From CAZGRP01 sp964527995 (lineage in GTDB: Bacteria > Zhuqueibacterota > Zhuqueibacteria > Oceanimicrobiales > CAZGRP01), in the NCBI GenBank assembly GCA_964527995.1, contig CAZGRP010000002.1:62001-126000 (forward strand): DNA of 64,000 nucleotides, written 5' to 3'. The notes below the pieces were generated by a model. The model was not told the origin of the DNA. It ran no database searches and saw only the letters and a program-made list of their open reading frames with translations. A program made the position numbers and the translations under genes. Each line of letters starts with the position of its first letter. The stretch's first letter is position 1. Positions 42,876-51,436 of the stretch are shown piece by piece.

Positions 42876-43535
42876 GTGGCGAACGAATCGGCTTCGCAGA
42901 AAGAAGGTCAGCGGCCGGACGCTGGCGCTTCTCCGCAGGGCAGGGAAGAGAAGCAAGGGGTGCAGACCTCACCGCAATCAGAGGAAAAACGGGTGGGGAA
43001 GAAGATGGACGTCAAGGCGACCAAGCCGCTGACGCGGACCGGCAGCCTGTGGATGACTCGGCGTGACTTTGCCAGTAGAGCCGGATGGGTCGCGTTTTTC
43101 ACCTTCATCGGAACTTTTCTTCTTGGGTCGTTACGCTACATGTTCCCGCGTGTGCTTTTCGAGCCTTCGCCCCGATTCAAGGCGGGCTATCCAGAGGATT
43201 ATCCCGTCGGTGAAGTGAGCACCAAGTGGGTCAAGGACTACCGCGTGTGGATCATCCGCGAGGACTGGGGCTACTACGCGTTGCTGGCCGTGTGCACGCA
43301 CCTGGGGTGTACGCCACGCTGGCTGCGAGCCGAGAACAAGTTCAAGTGCCCGTGTCACGGCAGCGGGTTCACCAAGGAGGGCATCAATTTTGAGGGGCCG
43401 GCACCACGACCTCTCGAGCGTCTTGCCATTTCAATTGCTGAGGACGGTCAGATTCTTGTCGACAAGAGCATGCGCTTCCGCGAGGAGCGTGGCGAGTGGG
43501 GCAAGCCAGGCTCGTTTCTGGGAATCAAAGCCTGA
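42876..43535 (+). CDS. Rieske 2Fe-2S protein
   Basis: 219 residues, GTG start with GAGGAGGA seven bases before. A charged, low-complexity N-terminal extension (about 1-50) is followed by a twin-arginine-like TRRDFASRAGW ahead of the membrane helix (about 65-90), and then the Rieske fold with cluster motifs CTHLGC and CPCHGSG. It delivers electrons from quinol to cytochrome c. The long extension is unusual. It is separated from the cytochrome b genes by the cupredoxin and copper ATPase genes and has its own promoter. Confidence 0.94.
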   Translation: MANESASQKEGQRPDAGASPQGREEKQGVQTSPQSEEKRVGKKMDVKATKPLTRTGSLWMTRRDFASRAGWVAFFTFIGTFLLGSLRYMFPRVLFEPSPRFKAGYPEDYPVGEVSTKWVKDYRVWIIREDWGYYALLAVCTHLGCTPRWLRAENKFKCPCHGSGFTKEGINFEGPAPRPLERLAISIAEDGQILVDKSMRFREERGEWGKPGSFLGIKA

Positions 43536-43559
43536 CCGATTGGAGTTGACGGTCCCATG

Positions 43560-43585
43560 TCCCGCCCCCTGGGGCGGGATTTTTT
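43560..43585 (+). terminator. Terminator after the Rieske gene
   Basis: TCCCGCCC (43560-43567), CCTG loop, GGGCGGGA (43572-43579), then TTTTTT. Confidence 0.85.
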
Positions 43586-43614
43586 GTGTCTGCCAGATGC
43601 GATCTTGATTTTCC

Positions 43615-43643
43615 TTGACTGAAGGTAAAGAAAATTGTATAAT
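43615..43643 (+). promoter_or_regulatory. Near-consensus promoter for the small membrane protein
   Basis: TTGACT (43615-43620), 17 bases, TATAAT (43638-43643). The start codon at 43655 would be only about five bases after the transcription start. Confidence 0.8.
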
Positions 43644-43654
43644 GAATTTGACCC

Positions 43655-43840
43655 ATGCAACTGAATCGCCTTCTTTGGCTGGTCGGTAAGGTGCTGCAAA
43701 TCATCGGCATGTTCGAGGTGCTCTATGGCCTGATCATCGGCTTCGCCGAGGATTCAATGGGGGGTGAAATGAAATTCGCCGGCATCGGCATCGCCATCTT
43801 TCTGGTTGGCTGGTTGATCGAAAAGCAAGTTTCGCGTTAG
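43655..43840 (+). CDS. Small two-helix membrane protein, likely near-leaderless mRNA
   Basis: 61 residues: two hydrophobic helices (about 6-28 and 39-56) joined by a short acidic loop. No Shine-Dalgarno site is possible because the promoter -10 ends 11 bases before the ATG. Function unknown; it precedes the glycogen genes by 40 bases, so it may be read into them. Confidence 0.65.
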   Translation: MQLNRLLWLVGKVLQIIGMFEVLYGLIIGFAEDSMGGEMKFAGIGIAIFLVGWLIEKQVSR

Positions 43841-43880
43841 CTTCCCACCTTCTCCGAACTCCCTCTTTCCGCTGACTGCC

Positions 43881-45155
43881 ATGAAAAAAGTGGTTGCCAT
43901 GGTCCTCGCGGGCGGCCGGGTGGACGAACTGAGTGTGCTGACATTCTATCGCCCCAAGTCGGCTTTGCCCTTCGGAGGGATGTACCGTGTCATCGATTTC
44001 CCTCTGAGCAACCTGATGCACTCCGGTGTTGAGAGGGTGGGAATTCTCTCCCAGTACCGTTCCTACTCGTTGATCAATCACATCGGCATCGGTAGTTCCT
44101 GGGACCTGGTCGGCCGCAACCGCGGCGCCTACATCTTGCCCCCTTTTCGTGGCCTGCATGCCTCAGACTGGTACAAGGGCACCGCCGATGCCGTGCGCCA
44201 GAACTTCGAATTTCTGAACTACCATTCCCCCGAGCACGTTCTGATTCTGTCCGGTGATCACATCTACCGCATGGACTATCGCCGCCTGTACGAATACCAT
44301 CTCGCCAAAGAAGCAGATCTGACTGCAGCCTTTATCCAGGTGCCGAGCGAGGAAGCGCCGCGGTTCGGCTTGGCCGAAATCGATGATGAAGACGGCGACA
44401 TGGGTGGCCGCCTGCTGCAGTACTGGGAGAAGCCGGGTCGCCCGAAGAGCACATGGGCGTCGCTGACGATCTATCTATTCAGGGCGAAAGTGCTATACGA
44501 GGTACTGGCGAGTCAGAGCGGACGGAATTCGTGCGAGTTCGGACGACACATCCTTCCAGCGATGATAGGCCGCTACCGAACCTACGGCTACAAGTTCCGC
44601 GGCTTCTGGGGCTACACGCGCACCATTGCCGAGTACTGGCACACCAACATGGTGCTGCTCGGCGAAGCTCCGGCCATCGACTTGGAGGCGTGGCAGGTGC
44701 GCACCAACCTCGATCATGATCGGCTGAGGGACCGAAAGCCTGCCCGACTTCGGCCGACGACGGCGGTGCGAGACGCACGGATTCATGTGGGCGTGGAGGT
44801 CGAGGGGGAAGTGGAGCGCAGTATCCTTTTCCCCGGCACCCGGGTCGAGAAGGGCGCGCGGGTGCGCGATTCGATTCTTATGTTCGACACCACCGTGGGG
44901 CGCGACGCCGTGCTCGATCGGGTGATCACGGATACCGACGTGCACATCGGTGCGGGCGCGCGCCTCGGTGTAGGAGAGGTGGCGACCGCTTCCTCCGAAG
45001 CCACGCCGTTGCTGAGCGAAGGCCTGAGCGTCATCGGACGCGCCACCCACATTCCTGCCGGTCTCGAGTTGGGCCGGCACTGCATCGTCTATCCCGATCT
45101 TTCGGAAGAGAGCTTTAGGGAGCGCTTTTATCCCAGCGGGGTGACCATCCAGTGA
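43881..45155 (+). CDS. GlgC-like subunit with degenerate catalytic motifs
   Basis: 424 residues, full-length ADP-glucose pyrophosphorylase fold including the left-handed beta-helix C-terminal part. Relative to active enzymes the nucleotide loop GGxGSRL is GGRVDEL (residues 11-17; the catalytic Arg is Glu), KPA is KSA, and the metal-binding WRDVGT is WGYTRT (about nt 44600-44625). SGDHIYRMDY and DWYKGTADAVRQN remain. This matches a non-catalytic regulatory partner, analogous to Firmicutes GlgD or the plant large subunit. Its stop overlaps the start of the next glgC (GTGA). Confidence 0.85.
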   Translation: MKKVVAMVLAGGRVDELSVLTFYRPKSALPFGGMYRVIDFPLSNLMHSGVERVGILSQYRSYSLINHIGIGSSWDLVGRNRGAYILPPFRGLHASDWYKGTADAVRQNFEFLNYHSPEHVLILSGDHIYRMDYRRLYEYHLAKEADLTAAFIQVPSEEAPRFGLAEIDDEDGDMGGRLLQYWEKPGRPKSTWASLTIYLFRAKVLYEVLASQSGRNSCEFGRHILPAMIGRYRTYGYKFRGFWGYTRTIAEYWHTNMVLLGEAPAIDLEAWQVRTNLDHDRLRDRKPARLRPTTAVRDARIHVGVEVEGEVERSILFPGTRVEKGARVRDSILMFDTTVGRDAVLDRVITDTDVHIGAGARLGVGEVATASSEATPLLSEGLSVIGRATHIPAGLELGRHCIVYPDLSEESFRERFYPSGVTIQ

Positions 45156-46432
45156 GGGACACGTTGGCAATGTTGCTCGCCGGCGGCGTCGGAAGTCGCC
45201 TGGGTGTGCTTGTGTATGCCCGTGCGAAGCCCGCGGTGCCTTTCGGCGGCATCTATCGTGTTATCGACTTCACGTTGAGCAACGTCATGAATTCCGGGCT
45301 CGAAGCGGTGGCGGTGCTGACCCAGTACAAACCTCTGTCGCTGATGGAGCATATTGGCCGAGGAGAGCCGTGGGATTTTGTCGGGCGGACCCGAGGCGTG
45401 AAGATTCTGCCGCCGAGGACCGGAGAGCGGGCTTCTGACTGGTATAAGGGAACTGCCGACGCTGTTCGACAGAACCTGGATTTCATTACCACTCATGACC
45501 CCCGGCTCGTACTGATCCTTTCCGGCGACCATATCTACTATATGGATTACTCCCCGATGTTGGCCTTCCATCGCCAGCGACGCGCAGACCTCACCATTGC
45601 CATGATGGAGGTTCCAGAAGACCAGATCCAGCATTTTGGCATCGCTACCGCAACTGCCGACGGCCGGGTAGTCGAATGGCAGGAAAAGCCTCTCCGCTCC
45701 AGGAGCAATCTGGCATCGATGGGAATCTACGTTTTCGACCGGGATTTTTTGCTCGAAGTGTTGCACCGCAATCCGGGCAACGATTTCGGGCACGACATCA
45801 TTCCGGAGGCAGTGCGGGAACGGCGCGTCTATGCCTTCCGCTTTGCGGGATACTGGCGCGACGTCGGCACCCTGGAAGCCTACTGGCGCACGAACATGGA
45901 TCTGCTCGACCCCAGTTCAGGAATGGATCTCGATGCCTGGCAGGTGCGCACCAACTTCGAAGAAGAGGGTCGGAGCGGCGACCGACCTCCTTCTCTGATC
46001 GCGCCCAGCGCCACGGTGCATGACTCGGTGATTTCCCCCGGGTGCGTCGTCTATGGCCATGTGGAGCGCTCGATCCTGTCGCCCGGCGTGCGCATCCATC
46101 GGAATGTCCGTCTGGTCGACTCGGTTGTCATGCACGACACCCAAGTCCACGAAGGGGCGCAGGTGCAGTTTGCCATCATCGACAAGGAAGTCTCGGTAGG
46201 GGAAGACGCGCAAATCGGCGTTGGGCCGAAGGATGTGCCCAATCGCGCCAGCCCAGACATCTTGCACAACGGTCTGGTTTTGATCGGCAAAGGAGCGAAG
46301 GTCCCTGCGGCGACGCGCATCGGGTGCAACACCGTCATCTACCCATGGACCGGACCGGAGCATTACCGCTCGCAAGTCATCCCACCGGGAAGTACCATTC
46401 AGGCTCAAGCTCAGCCCCAGAGCCATATTTGA
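45152..46432 (+). CDS. glgC: ADP-glucose pyrophosphorylase, catalytic
   Basis: 426 residues, GTG start overlapping the preceding stop by four bases. It makes ADP-glucose from ATP and glucose-1-phosphate, the first committed step of glycogen synthesis. Intact motifs: GGVGSRL (11-17), RAKPAVPFGG, DWYKGTADAVRQN, SGDHIYYMDY, EKPLRSRSNLASMG and GYWRDVGTLEAYW. The C-terminal beta-helix has DVPNRASPDI. It likely forms a mixed tetramer with the degenerate copy upstream. No glycogen synthase gene lies in the window. Confidence 0.95.
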   Translation: MRDTLAMLLAGGVGSRLGVLVYARAKPAVPFGGIYRVIDFTLSNVMNSGLEAVAVLTQYKPLSLMEHIGRGEPWDFVGRTRGVKILPPRTGERASDWYKGTADAVRQNLDFITTHDPRLVLILSGDHIYYMDYSPMLAFHRQRRADLTIAMMEVPEDQIQHFGIATATADGRVVEWQEKPLRSRSNLASMGIYVFDRDFLLEVLHRNPGNDFGHDIIPEAVRERRVYAFRFAGYWRDVGTLEAYWRTNMDLLDPSSGMDLDAWQVRTNFEEEGRSGDRPPSLIAPSATVHDSVISPGCVVYGHVERSILSPGVRIHRNVRLVDSVVMHDTQVHEGAQVQFAIIDKEVSVGEDAQIGVGPKDVPNRASPDILHNGLVLIGKGAKVPAATRIGCNTVIYPWTGPEHYRSQVIPPGSTIQAQAQPQSHI

Positions 46433-46474
46433 TCACCCTCTGCGCGGCAAGAGGATGCCGCGGAGGATACCGGC

Positions 46475-47569
46475 GTGAAGGCCCTGATACTGGCAGGCGG
46501 TCTGGGCAGACGGCTGCGCCCGCTGACGATCTCCCTGCCCAAACCGATGATCCCTTTCCGGAATCGCCCCCTCCTGTGGCACATCGTCCGGGAGCTGGAA
46601 GAGTTCGGTGTGCGCGACATCGTCTTTCTGCTCTACTACCAGCCGGCAGCCATTCAACGCTTTTTCGGAGATGGGTCGGCTCTCGGCTTCAGAGCGCGCT
46701 ACGTCGTGGCTGCGGAGGACAACGACACAGCGGGAGCAGTGCGGAACGCCGCCGATCTGATCGACCAAACCTGCCTGGTAGTTTCCGGTGACGTGCTTGC
46801 CGGCATCGACTACGACCGACTGCTGGGCTTCCACCGGCAGCGCCGCGCTCTGCTGACCATGGCGCTGACGCGGGCGGAGGACCCGGGACGATACGGCAAC
46901 GTGGAGATCGATCTCTTCGGTCGCGTCGTTCGTTTCGTCGAGAAGCCGGCTACAGCGGAGTTGATCTCGAGCCACATCAACACAGGGATCTACGTGATCG
47001 AGCCGGCACTGCTCAAAAGGATTCCGGCGGGCCGGCCCGTCAGTTTCGAGACCGAAGTCTTTCCCTCTCTGGTTGCCCAGCGCGCGGATCTATTCGGAGT
47101 GGAACTCCAGGGCTACTGGCGGGATCTTGGCATGGTCGATCAGTACCTGGAGTCACATCGTGACGCATTGCTGGGCAGGTGGCGCGAAGCTCGGGCGGCG
47201 GCAGCCAGGCTCAAGGATGGGGGTGAGTGTTCAGCCTATGGGGATTCGCTTGTGGGGCAAGGATGTCGTGTTCATCCGCAGGCAGCTTTGTCCAGGAGTA
47301 CCCTCGGCCGCGGCTGCCGCGTGGACTGCGGTGCCTGCCTCGAGGAAGCGGTGTTGTGGGATAAGGTGTGCGTCGGCGAGCGCGCCCATGTTCGTCGGTG
47401 CGTAATCGCAAGCGGCAGCGTGATCGGAGAGGAAACAGTGGTAGATGAGCTTGCTGTGATCGGCGAGAACTGCCATATCGGCCGCCGATGTCGCGTCGGC
47501 CGAGGAGTTCGCCTCGGGCCTGGAACAGTCGTTTCAGATCGAACGGTGCTCGCTGTGGAGCAGCCCTGA
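46475..47569 (+). CDS. Sugar-phosphate nucleotidyltransferase with left-handed beta-helix tail
   Basis: 364 residues, GTG with GGAGG upstream. N-terminal Rossmann-like nucleotidyltransferase (about 1-230): GGLGRRLRPLT, LPKPMIPF, VSGDVLAGIDYD, EKPATAELISSHINTGIYV and GYWRDLGMVDQYL, all catalytic positions kept. The C-terminal hexapeptide part (about 245-355) has the G.GCR(V/I) repeat pattern. It resembles GDP-mannose or glucose-1-phosphate (UTP/dTTP) pyrophosphorylases; the sugar and nucleotide are not decidable. It lies 42 bases after glgC, giving three related enzymes in a row. Confidence 0.88.
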   Translation: MKALILAGGLGRRLRPLTISLPKPMIPFRNRPLLWHIVRELEEFGVRDIVFLLYYQPAAIQRFFGDGSALGFRARYVVAAEDNDTAGAVRNAADLIDQTCLVVSGDVLAGIDYDRLLGFHRQRRALLTMALTRAEDPGRYGNVEIDLFGRVVRFVEKPATAELISSHINTGIYVIEPALLKRIPAGRPVSFETEVFPSLVAQRADLFGVELQGYWRDLGMVDQYLESHRDALLGRWREARAAAARLKDGGECSAYGDSLVGQGCRVHPQAALSRSTLGRGCRVDCGACLEEAVLWDKVCVGERAHVRRCVIASGSVIGEETVVDELAVIGENCHIGRRCRVGRGVRLGPGTVVSDRTVLAVEQP

Positions 47570-47651
47570 GAGGGCATGGTGGTGCCGAAGTTGGCTCCGT
47601 AAAATCGCCGTGAGAAGGGGTTCACGGCCCCCGGCAGGTGGGTGTTTTAGC

Positions 47652-47680
47652 TTGACTTTTTGTGGTGCATTCACTACTTT
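47652..47680 (+). promoter_or_regulatory. Sigma70 promoter for the lysine-degradation genes
   Basis: TTGACT (47652-47657), 17 bases, TACTTT (47675-47680). The -10 overlaps an inverted repeat CACTA-CTTT-TAGTG (47672-47685). Confidence 0.6.
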
Positions 47681-47731
47681 TAGTGGCTGTGGGATAGAAT
47701 AAGTCAGAGGTTATGCCTAAGGGATGTGAGC

Positions 47732-49219
47732 ATGCCACGTGCTTATAAAAACTATATCGGTGGTGAATGGGTCGACGCCAAGAGCGGCAAGACTTTCGAA
47801 AACCGCAACCCTGCAAACTGGGACGAGGTCATTGGCGTTTTTCCGAGCTCCGGTGCGGAGGATGTGGATGCGGCTGTGCGGTCGGCTCTCGAGGCGTTTG
47901 ACGAGTGGCGTCTGACACCGGCGCCGAAGCGTGGCGAAATCATCAAGCGTGCCGGCGACCTGCTGGTGGCGCGGAAGGAAGAGATCGCCCGCACGATGAC
48001 GCGTGAAATGGGGAAGGTGCTCCTGGAAACGCGCGGTGACGTTCAGGAGGGGATCGACACGGCGTACTATGCTGCCAGCGAGGGCAGGCGGCTTTTCGGT
48101 CATACCGCTCCGTCTGAGCTGCCGAACAAATTCAACCTGTCGATGCGGATGCCGGTAGGAGTTGCTGGCGTGATCACGCCGTGGAATTTCCCTATGGCAA
48201 TTCCTACCTGGAAGATCTTCCCGGCACTCGTCTGCGGAAACACCGTCGTCTTCAAACCAGCCAGCGACACCCCAGCGACCGCGACCACTCTGGTGGAAAT
48301 CCTGCTCGAGGCGGGATTGCCGCCAAAGGTCATCAACCTCGTGCATGGAGGCGGAGCGGCCGTGGGCATGCCCATGGTCGAGCATCCCGAGGTCCGTCTC
48401 ATCTCTTTCACAGGATCGACGAAAGTCGGCAAAATGATCTCGGCGGCCGCCAGCAAGGATCTCAAACGGGTGTCCCTCGAACTGGGGGGCAAGAATGCCC
48501 AGATCGTCATGGAGGATGCCAATCTTGAGCTGGCACTGGAGGGCGTTCTTTGGGGGGCCTTTGGTACGACGGGACAGCGCTGCACTGCCACCAGCCGCCT
48601 CATCCTTCATGAGCCGATCTATGATCGTTTCATCGCCATGCTGGTCGAGCGCACTCGTGCCCTACGCCTTGGCGATGGTCTCAATCCCGAAACGGAAGTG
48701 GGGCCGCTCATCAACGAAGGGCAGCGAGAGACCGTGGCACAGTACGTGCGCATCGGCGAAAAGGAGGGGGCACGCAAGCTGCTCGGTGGAAATTTCTACA
48801 CCGAGGGCGGTTGTGCCAAAGGCTGGTTCTTCGAGCCGACGATCTTTGTGGATGTGACCCCGGAGATGCGCATCGCCCAGGAGGAGATCTTTGGTCCGGT
48901 CCTGTCGGTGATCAAAGTCAAGACCTTCGAGGAAGCGATTGATGTTCTCAACGGCACCCGGTACGGGCTCTCGTCTTCGATCTACACGCAGGACATCAAC
49001 CTGGCCTATCGTGCCATTCGCGACATCGAAGCCGGCATTACCTACATCAATGGACCGACGATTGGTGCCGAGGCGCACATGCCGTTCGGAGGGGTCAAAG
49101 AGACCGGCAATGGCCACCGCGAAGGCGGCTGGGAGGTCTACGAGTTCTTCACCGAAACCAAGACGGTCTACGTCGACTACTCGGGCAGACTGCAGCGTGC
49201 ACAAATCGATACGGAATGA
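47732..49219 (+). CDS. Aldehyde dehydrogenase, probably for 2-aminoadipate semialdehyde
   Basis: 495 residues from ATG 47732 (AAGGGA seven bases upstream); GTG 47726 is possible. NAD(P)-dependent aldehyde dehydrogenase fold: TPWNFPMAIPTWKIFPAL, catalytic Glu in LELGGKNAQIV, nucleophile Cys in GTTGQRCTATSR, and EEIFGPVLSV. It lies just upstream of a lysine 6-aminotransferase gene, so the natural substrate is inferred to be 2-aminoadipate-6-semialdehyde, oxidised to 2-aminoadipate. Other semialdehydes cannot be excluded from sequence. Confidence 0.92.
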   Translation: MPRAYKNYIGGEWVDAKSGKTFENRNPANWDEVIGVFPSSGAEDVDAAVRSALEAFDEWRLTPAPKRGEIIKRAGDLLVARKEEIARTMTREMGKVLLETRGDVQEGIDTAYYAASEGRRLFGHTAPSELPNKFNLSMRMPVGVAGVITPWNFPMAIPTWKIFPALVCGNTVVFKPASDTPATATTLVEILLEAGLPPKVINLVHGGGAAVGMPMVEHPEVRLISFTGSTKVGKMISAAASKDLKRVSLELGGKNAQIVMEDANLELALEGVLWGAFGTTGQRCTATSRLILHEPIYDRFIAMLVERTRALRLGDGLNPETEVGPLINEGQRETVAQYVRIGEKEGARKLLGGNFYTEGGCAKGWFFEPTIFVDVTPEMRIAQEEIFGPVLSVIKVKTFEEAIDVLNGTRYGLSSSIYTQDINLAYRAIRDIEAGITYINGPTIGAEAHMPFGGVKETGNGHREGGWEVYEFFTETKTVYVDYSGRLQRAQIDTE

Positions 49220-49225
49220 GACGTC

Positions 49226-49245
49226 AGCCCTGGTTCTCCAGGGCT
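49226..49245 (+). terminator. Perfect hairpin between the two lysine-degradation genes
   Basis: AGCCCTGG (49226-49233), loop TTCT, CCAGGGCT (49238-49245), then TCTGTTC. It could be a weak terminator/attenuator that sets the ratio of the two enzymes, or an mRNA end-stabiliser. Confidence 0.5.
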
Positions 49246-49285
49246 TCTGTTCATCGAATCTGCGATCAGGAGGTAGACGCATCTG

Positions 49286-50668
49286 ATGGCGCGACTTCAT
49301 CCAGAAGAGGTCCTGCCACGCCTCCGGCGGCACATGCTGGTGGATGGCTTCGATATGGTTGTAGACCTGGAAAAGAGCCAGGGGCAGTACCTCTATGACT
49401 CGCTACACAACCGCAGGTATCTCGATCTGTTCAGCTATTTCGCTTCGGCTCCCGTTGGCCACAACCATCCAGCGGTTACGGCCTCCGACTTCCGAGAGCG
49501 GCTGGTGCGGGCAGCGGCTACCAAGCCCTCGAACTCCGATTTCTACACCTCGGAGATGGCCGAATTCGTCGATACGTTCTCGGCGGTCGCTGTTCCCGAC
49601 TACCTGCCGCATCTGTTCTTCGTCAGCGGCGGGGCCCTGGGAGTGGAAAATGCGCTCAAGGCCGCCTTCGATTGGAAGGTGCGCAAGAATCTCGCTGCTG
49701 GCAAGGGTGAGAAGGGATACCAGATCATCCATTTTCGGGAATCGTTTCACGGTCGCACGGGCTACACGCTGTCGTTGACCAACACCGCCGACCCTCGCAA
49801 AACGAAGTACTTCCCCAAGTTCAATTGGCCGCGCATTCTGAACCCGAAGTTGTCTTTTCCGGTGACCGACGCCGTGCTGGAAAGGGTGAAGCGCGACGAG
49901 GAGGAGGCGGCTCGGCAGATTGAGCAGGCGATTCGCGACAACCCCGATGACATTGCCGCCATCATCATCGAGCCGATCCAGGGTGAGGGAGGTGACAATC
50001 ACTTCAGACCAGAATTCCTGCGGCGACTGCGCCGGATCGCCGATGAAAACGAAATCATGCTGATCTTCGATGAAGTTCAAACCGGCCTTGGATTGACCGG
50101 TTCGATGTGGGCGCATCAAGGGCTCGGCGTGAGGCCCGATATGATGGCTTTCGGAAAGAAGACGCAAGTATGCGGCTTCATGTGTGGCCGGCGGATCGAC
50201 GAGGTGGAGAACAATGTTTTCGTCGAATCGAGTCGCCTGAATTCGACCTGGGGCGGCAATCTCGTGGATATGGTGCGGGCTCAGAAGTACCTGGAGATTA
50301 TCAGAGACGAGAATCTGGTCGACAACGCCCGGCGCATGGGCGACTACATGTTGCAGCAACTGCAAGAACTGGCGCAGGAGTTCGACGGTCAGGTCACCAA
50401 CGTCCGAGGTGCCGGGCTGATGATCGCCTTCGACCTGCCGAGCGCGGAGATCCGTGACCGATTCTTGCGCACGGCCCTGGAGAACGGCATGATCGTCCTC
50501 GGCTGCGGCGTCAGGTCAATCCGTTTCCGGCCGGCCTTGAACGTGGAGAAGAACCACATCGATGAAGGGTTGGAGATCACCCGCACAAGCTTGAAAACGG
50601 TGCTCGAGCAGCAGCGGACGGGCAGCGTCTCCGTCCGAGCGGAAGAGTCGATGGTCGAGAGGTCTTAG
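49286..50668 (+). CDS. lat: L-lysine 6-aminotransferase
   Basis: 460 residues. Class III PLP aminotransferase of the lysine epsilon-aminotransferase type (Mycobacterium Lat relatives): FFVSGGALGVENALKAAFDW, HFRESFHGRTGYTLS, IIIEPIQGEGGDNHFRPEF, PLP Asp in LIFDEVQTGLGLTG, PLP Lys in FGKKTQVCGFM, and SRLNSTWGGNLVDMVR, which is characteristic. It moves the epsilon-amino group of lysine to 2-oxoglutarate. With the upstream dehydrogenase it forms a two-step lysine catabolic or aminoadipate-forming unit. AGGAGG precedes the ATG. Confidence 0.93.
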   Translation: MARLHPEEVLPRLRRHMLVDGFDMVVDLEKSQGQYLYDSLHNRRYLDLFSYFASAPVGHNHPAVTASDFRERLVRAAATKPSNSDFYTSEMAEFVDTFSAVAVPDYLPHLFFVSGGALGVENALKAAFDWKVRKNLAAGKGEKGYQIIHFRESFHGRTGYTLSLTNTADPRKTKYFPKFNWPRILNPKLSFPVTDAVLERVKRDEEEAARQIEQAIRDNPDDIAAIIIEPIQGEGGDNHFRPEFLRRLRRIADENEIMLIFDEVQTGLGLTGSMWAHQGLGVRPDMMAFGKKTQVCGFMCGRRIDEVENNVFVESSRLNSTWGGNLVDMVRAQKYLEIIRDENLVDNARRMGDYMLQQLQELAQEFDGQVTNVRGAGLMIAFDLPSAEIRDRFLRTALENGMIVLGCGVRSIRFRPALNVEKNHIDEGLEITRTSLKTVLEQQRTGSVSVRAEESMVERS

Positions 50669-50739
50669 GTGCGGTTCTACGGTGCAGCGCCGTGATCGCT
50701 GAAGCTGAGGCGGCTCCGAACGAGGAGGCCGCCGCATGT

Positions 50740-51417
50740 GTGGAGGCCGGGACGCTGTACCTGGTCAGTACGCCAATCGGTAATCTGCGTGATATTACTC
50801 TGCGGGCTCTAGACGTGCTTCGGCAGGTTGACGTTGTTGCCGCCGAGGATACTCGTCGGACCCGCATTTTGCTGAATAAGTATGGTATCACAACGCCGAC
50901 CATCAGCTACCACGATTTCAACAAGGAGCAGCGAACTCCAGCATTGTTGCGGCGACTGCAGGAGGGCAAAGCCATTGCCCTGGTCACCGATGCCGGGACG
51001 CCTGGTATTTCCGACCCAGCTTTCTACCTTGTGAGAGCCTCGCTGCGACAGGGGCTGCCTGTGGTCGGGATACCTGGCCCGACGGCATTTGTGACGGCGC
51101 TGGTGGTCTCAGGTTTGCCAACCGATCGGTTTGTGTTCGAAGGTTTTCTGCCACCCAAGAAAGGACGTCGTAAACGCCTCGAGGCCATCGCCTCCGAGTC
51201 GCGCACGCTGATTTTCTACGAATCGCCGAATCGCCTGCTGCGGACGTTGCGAGATCTTTACGACAGGCTTGGCGATCGCAACGTTGCCGTCGCCCGTGAG
51301 CTGACCAAAAAGTTCGAAGAGATCGTGCGGGGTCGCCTTTCGGAAGTGGTGCCACGATTGGAGGCGCGCAAGCCGAGGGGAGAATACGTCATCGTCGTCG
51401 AAGGCAAACGGATTTGA
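50740..51417 (+). CDS. rsmI: 16S rRNA 2'-O-methyltransferase RsmI
   Basis: 225 residues from GTG 50740, placed 11 bases after GAGGAGG, which puts GTLYLVSTPIGNLRDI at the N-terminus as in relatives. A GTG at 50692 (241 residues) is the alternative. It methylates the ribose of C1402. SAM-dependent tetrapyrrole-methylase fold: VVAAEDTRRTRILLNKYGI, TDAGTPGISDP, GIPGPTAFVTALVVSGLPTD and FYESPNRLLRTL. It is about 50 residues shorter than E. coli RsmI, missing the C-terminal extension. It begins the operon with the lipid genes. Confidence 0.94.
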   Translation: MEAGTLYLVSTPIGNLRDITLRALDVLRQVDVVAAEDTRRTRILLNKYGITTPTISYHDFNKEQRTPALLRRLQEGKAIALVTDAGTPGISDPAFYLVRASLRQGLPVVGIPGPTAFVTALVVSGLPTDRFVFEGFLPPKKGRRKRLEAIASESRTLIFYESPNRLLRTLRDLYDRLGDRNVAVARELTKKFEEIVRGRLSEVVPRLEARKPRGEYVIVVEGKRI

Positions 51418-51436
51418 CGAATCCCTCGAGGAAAGG

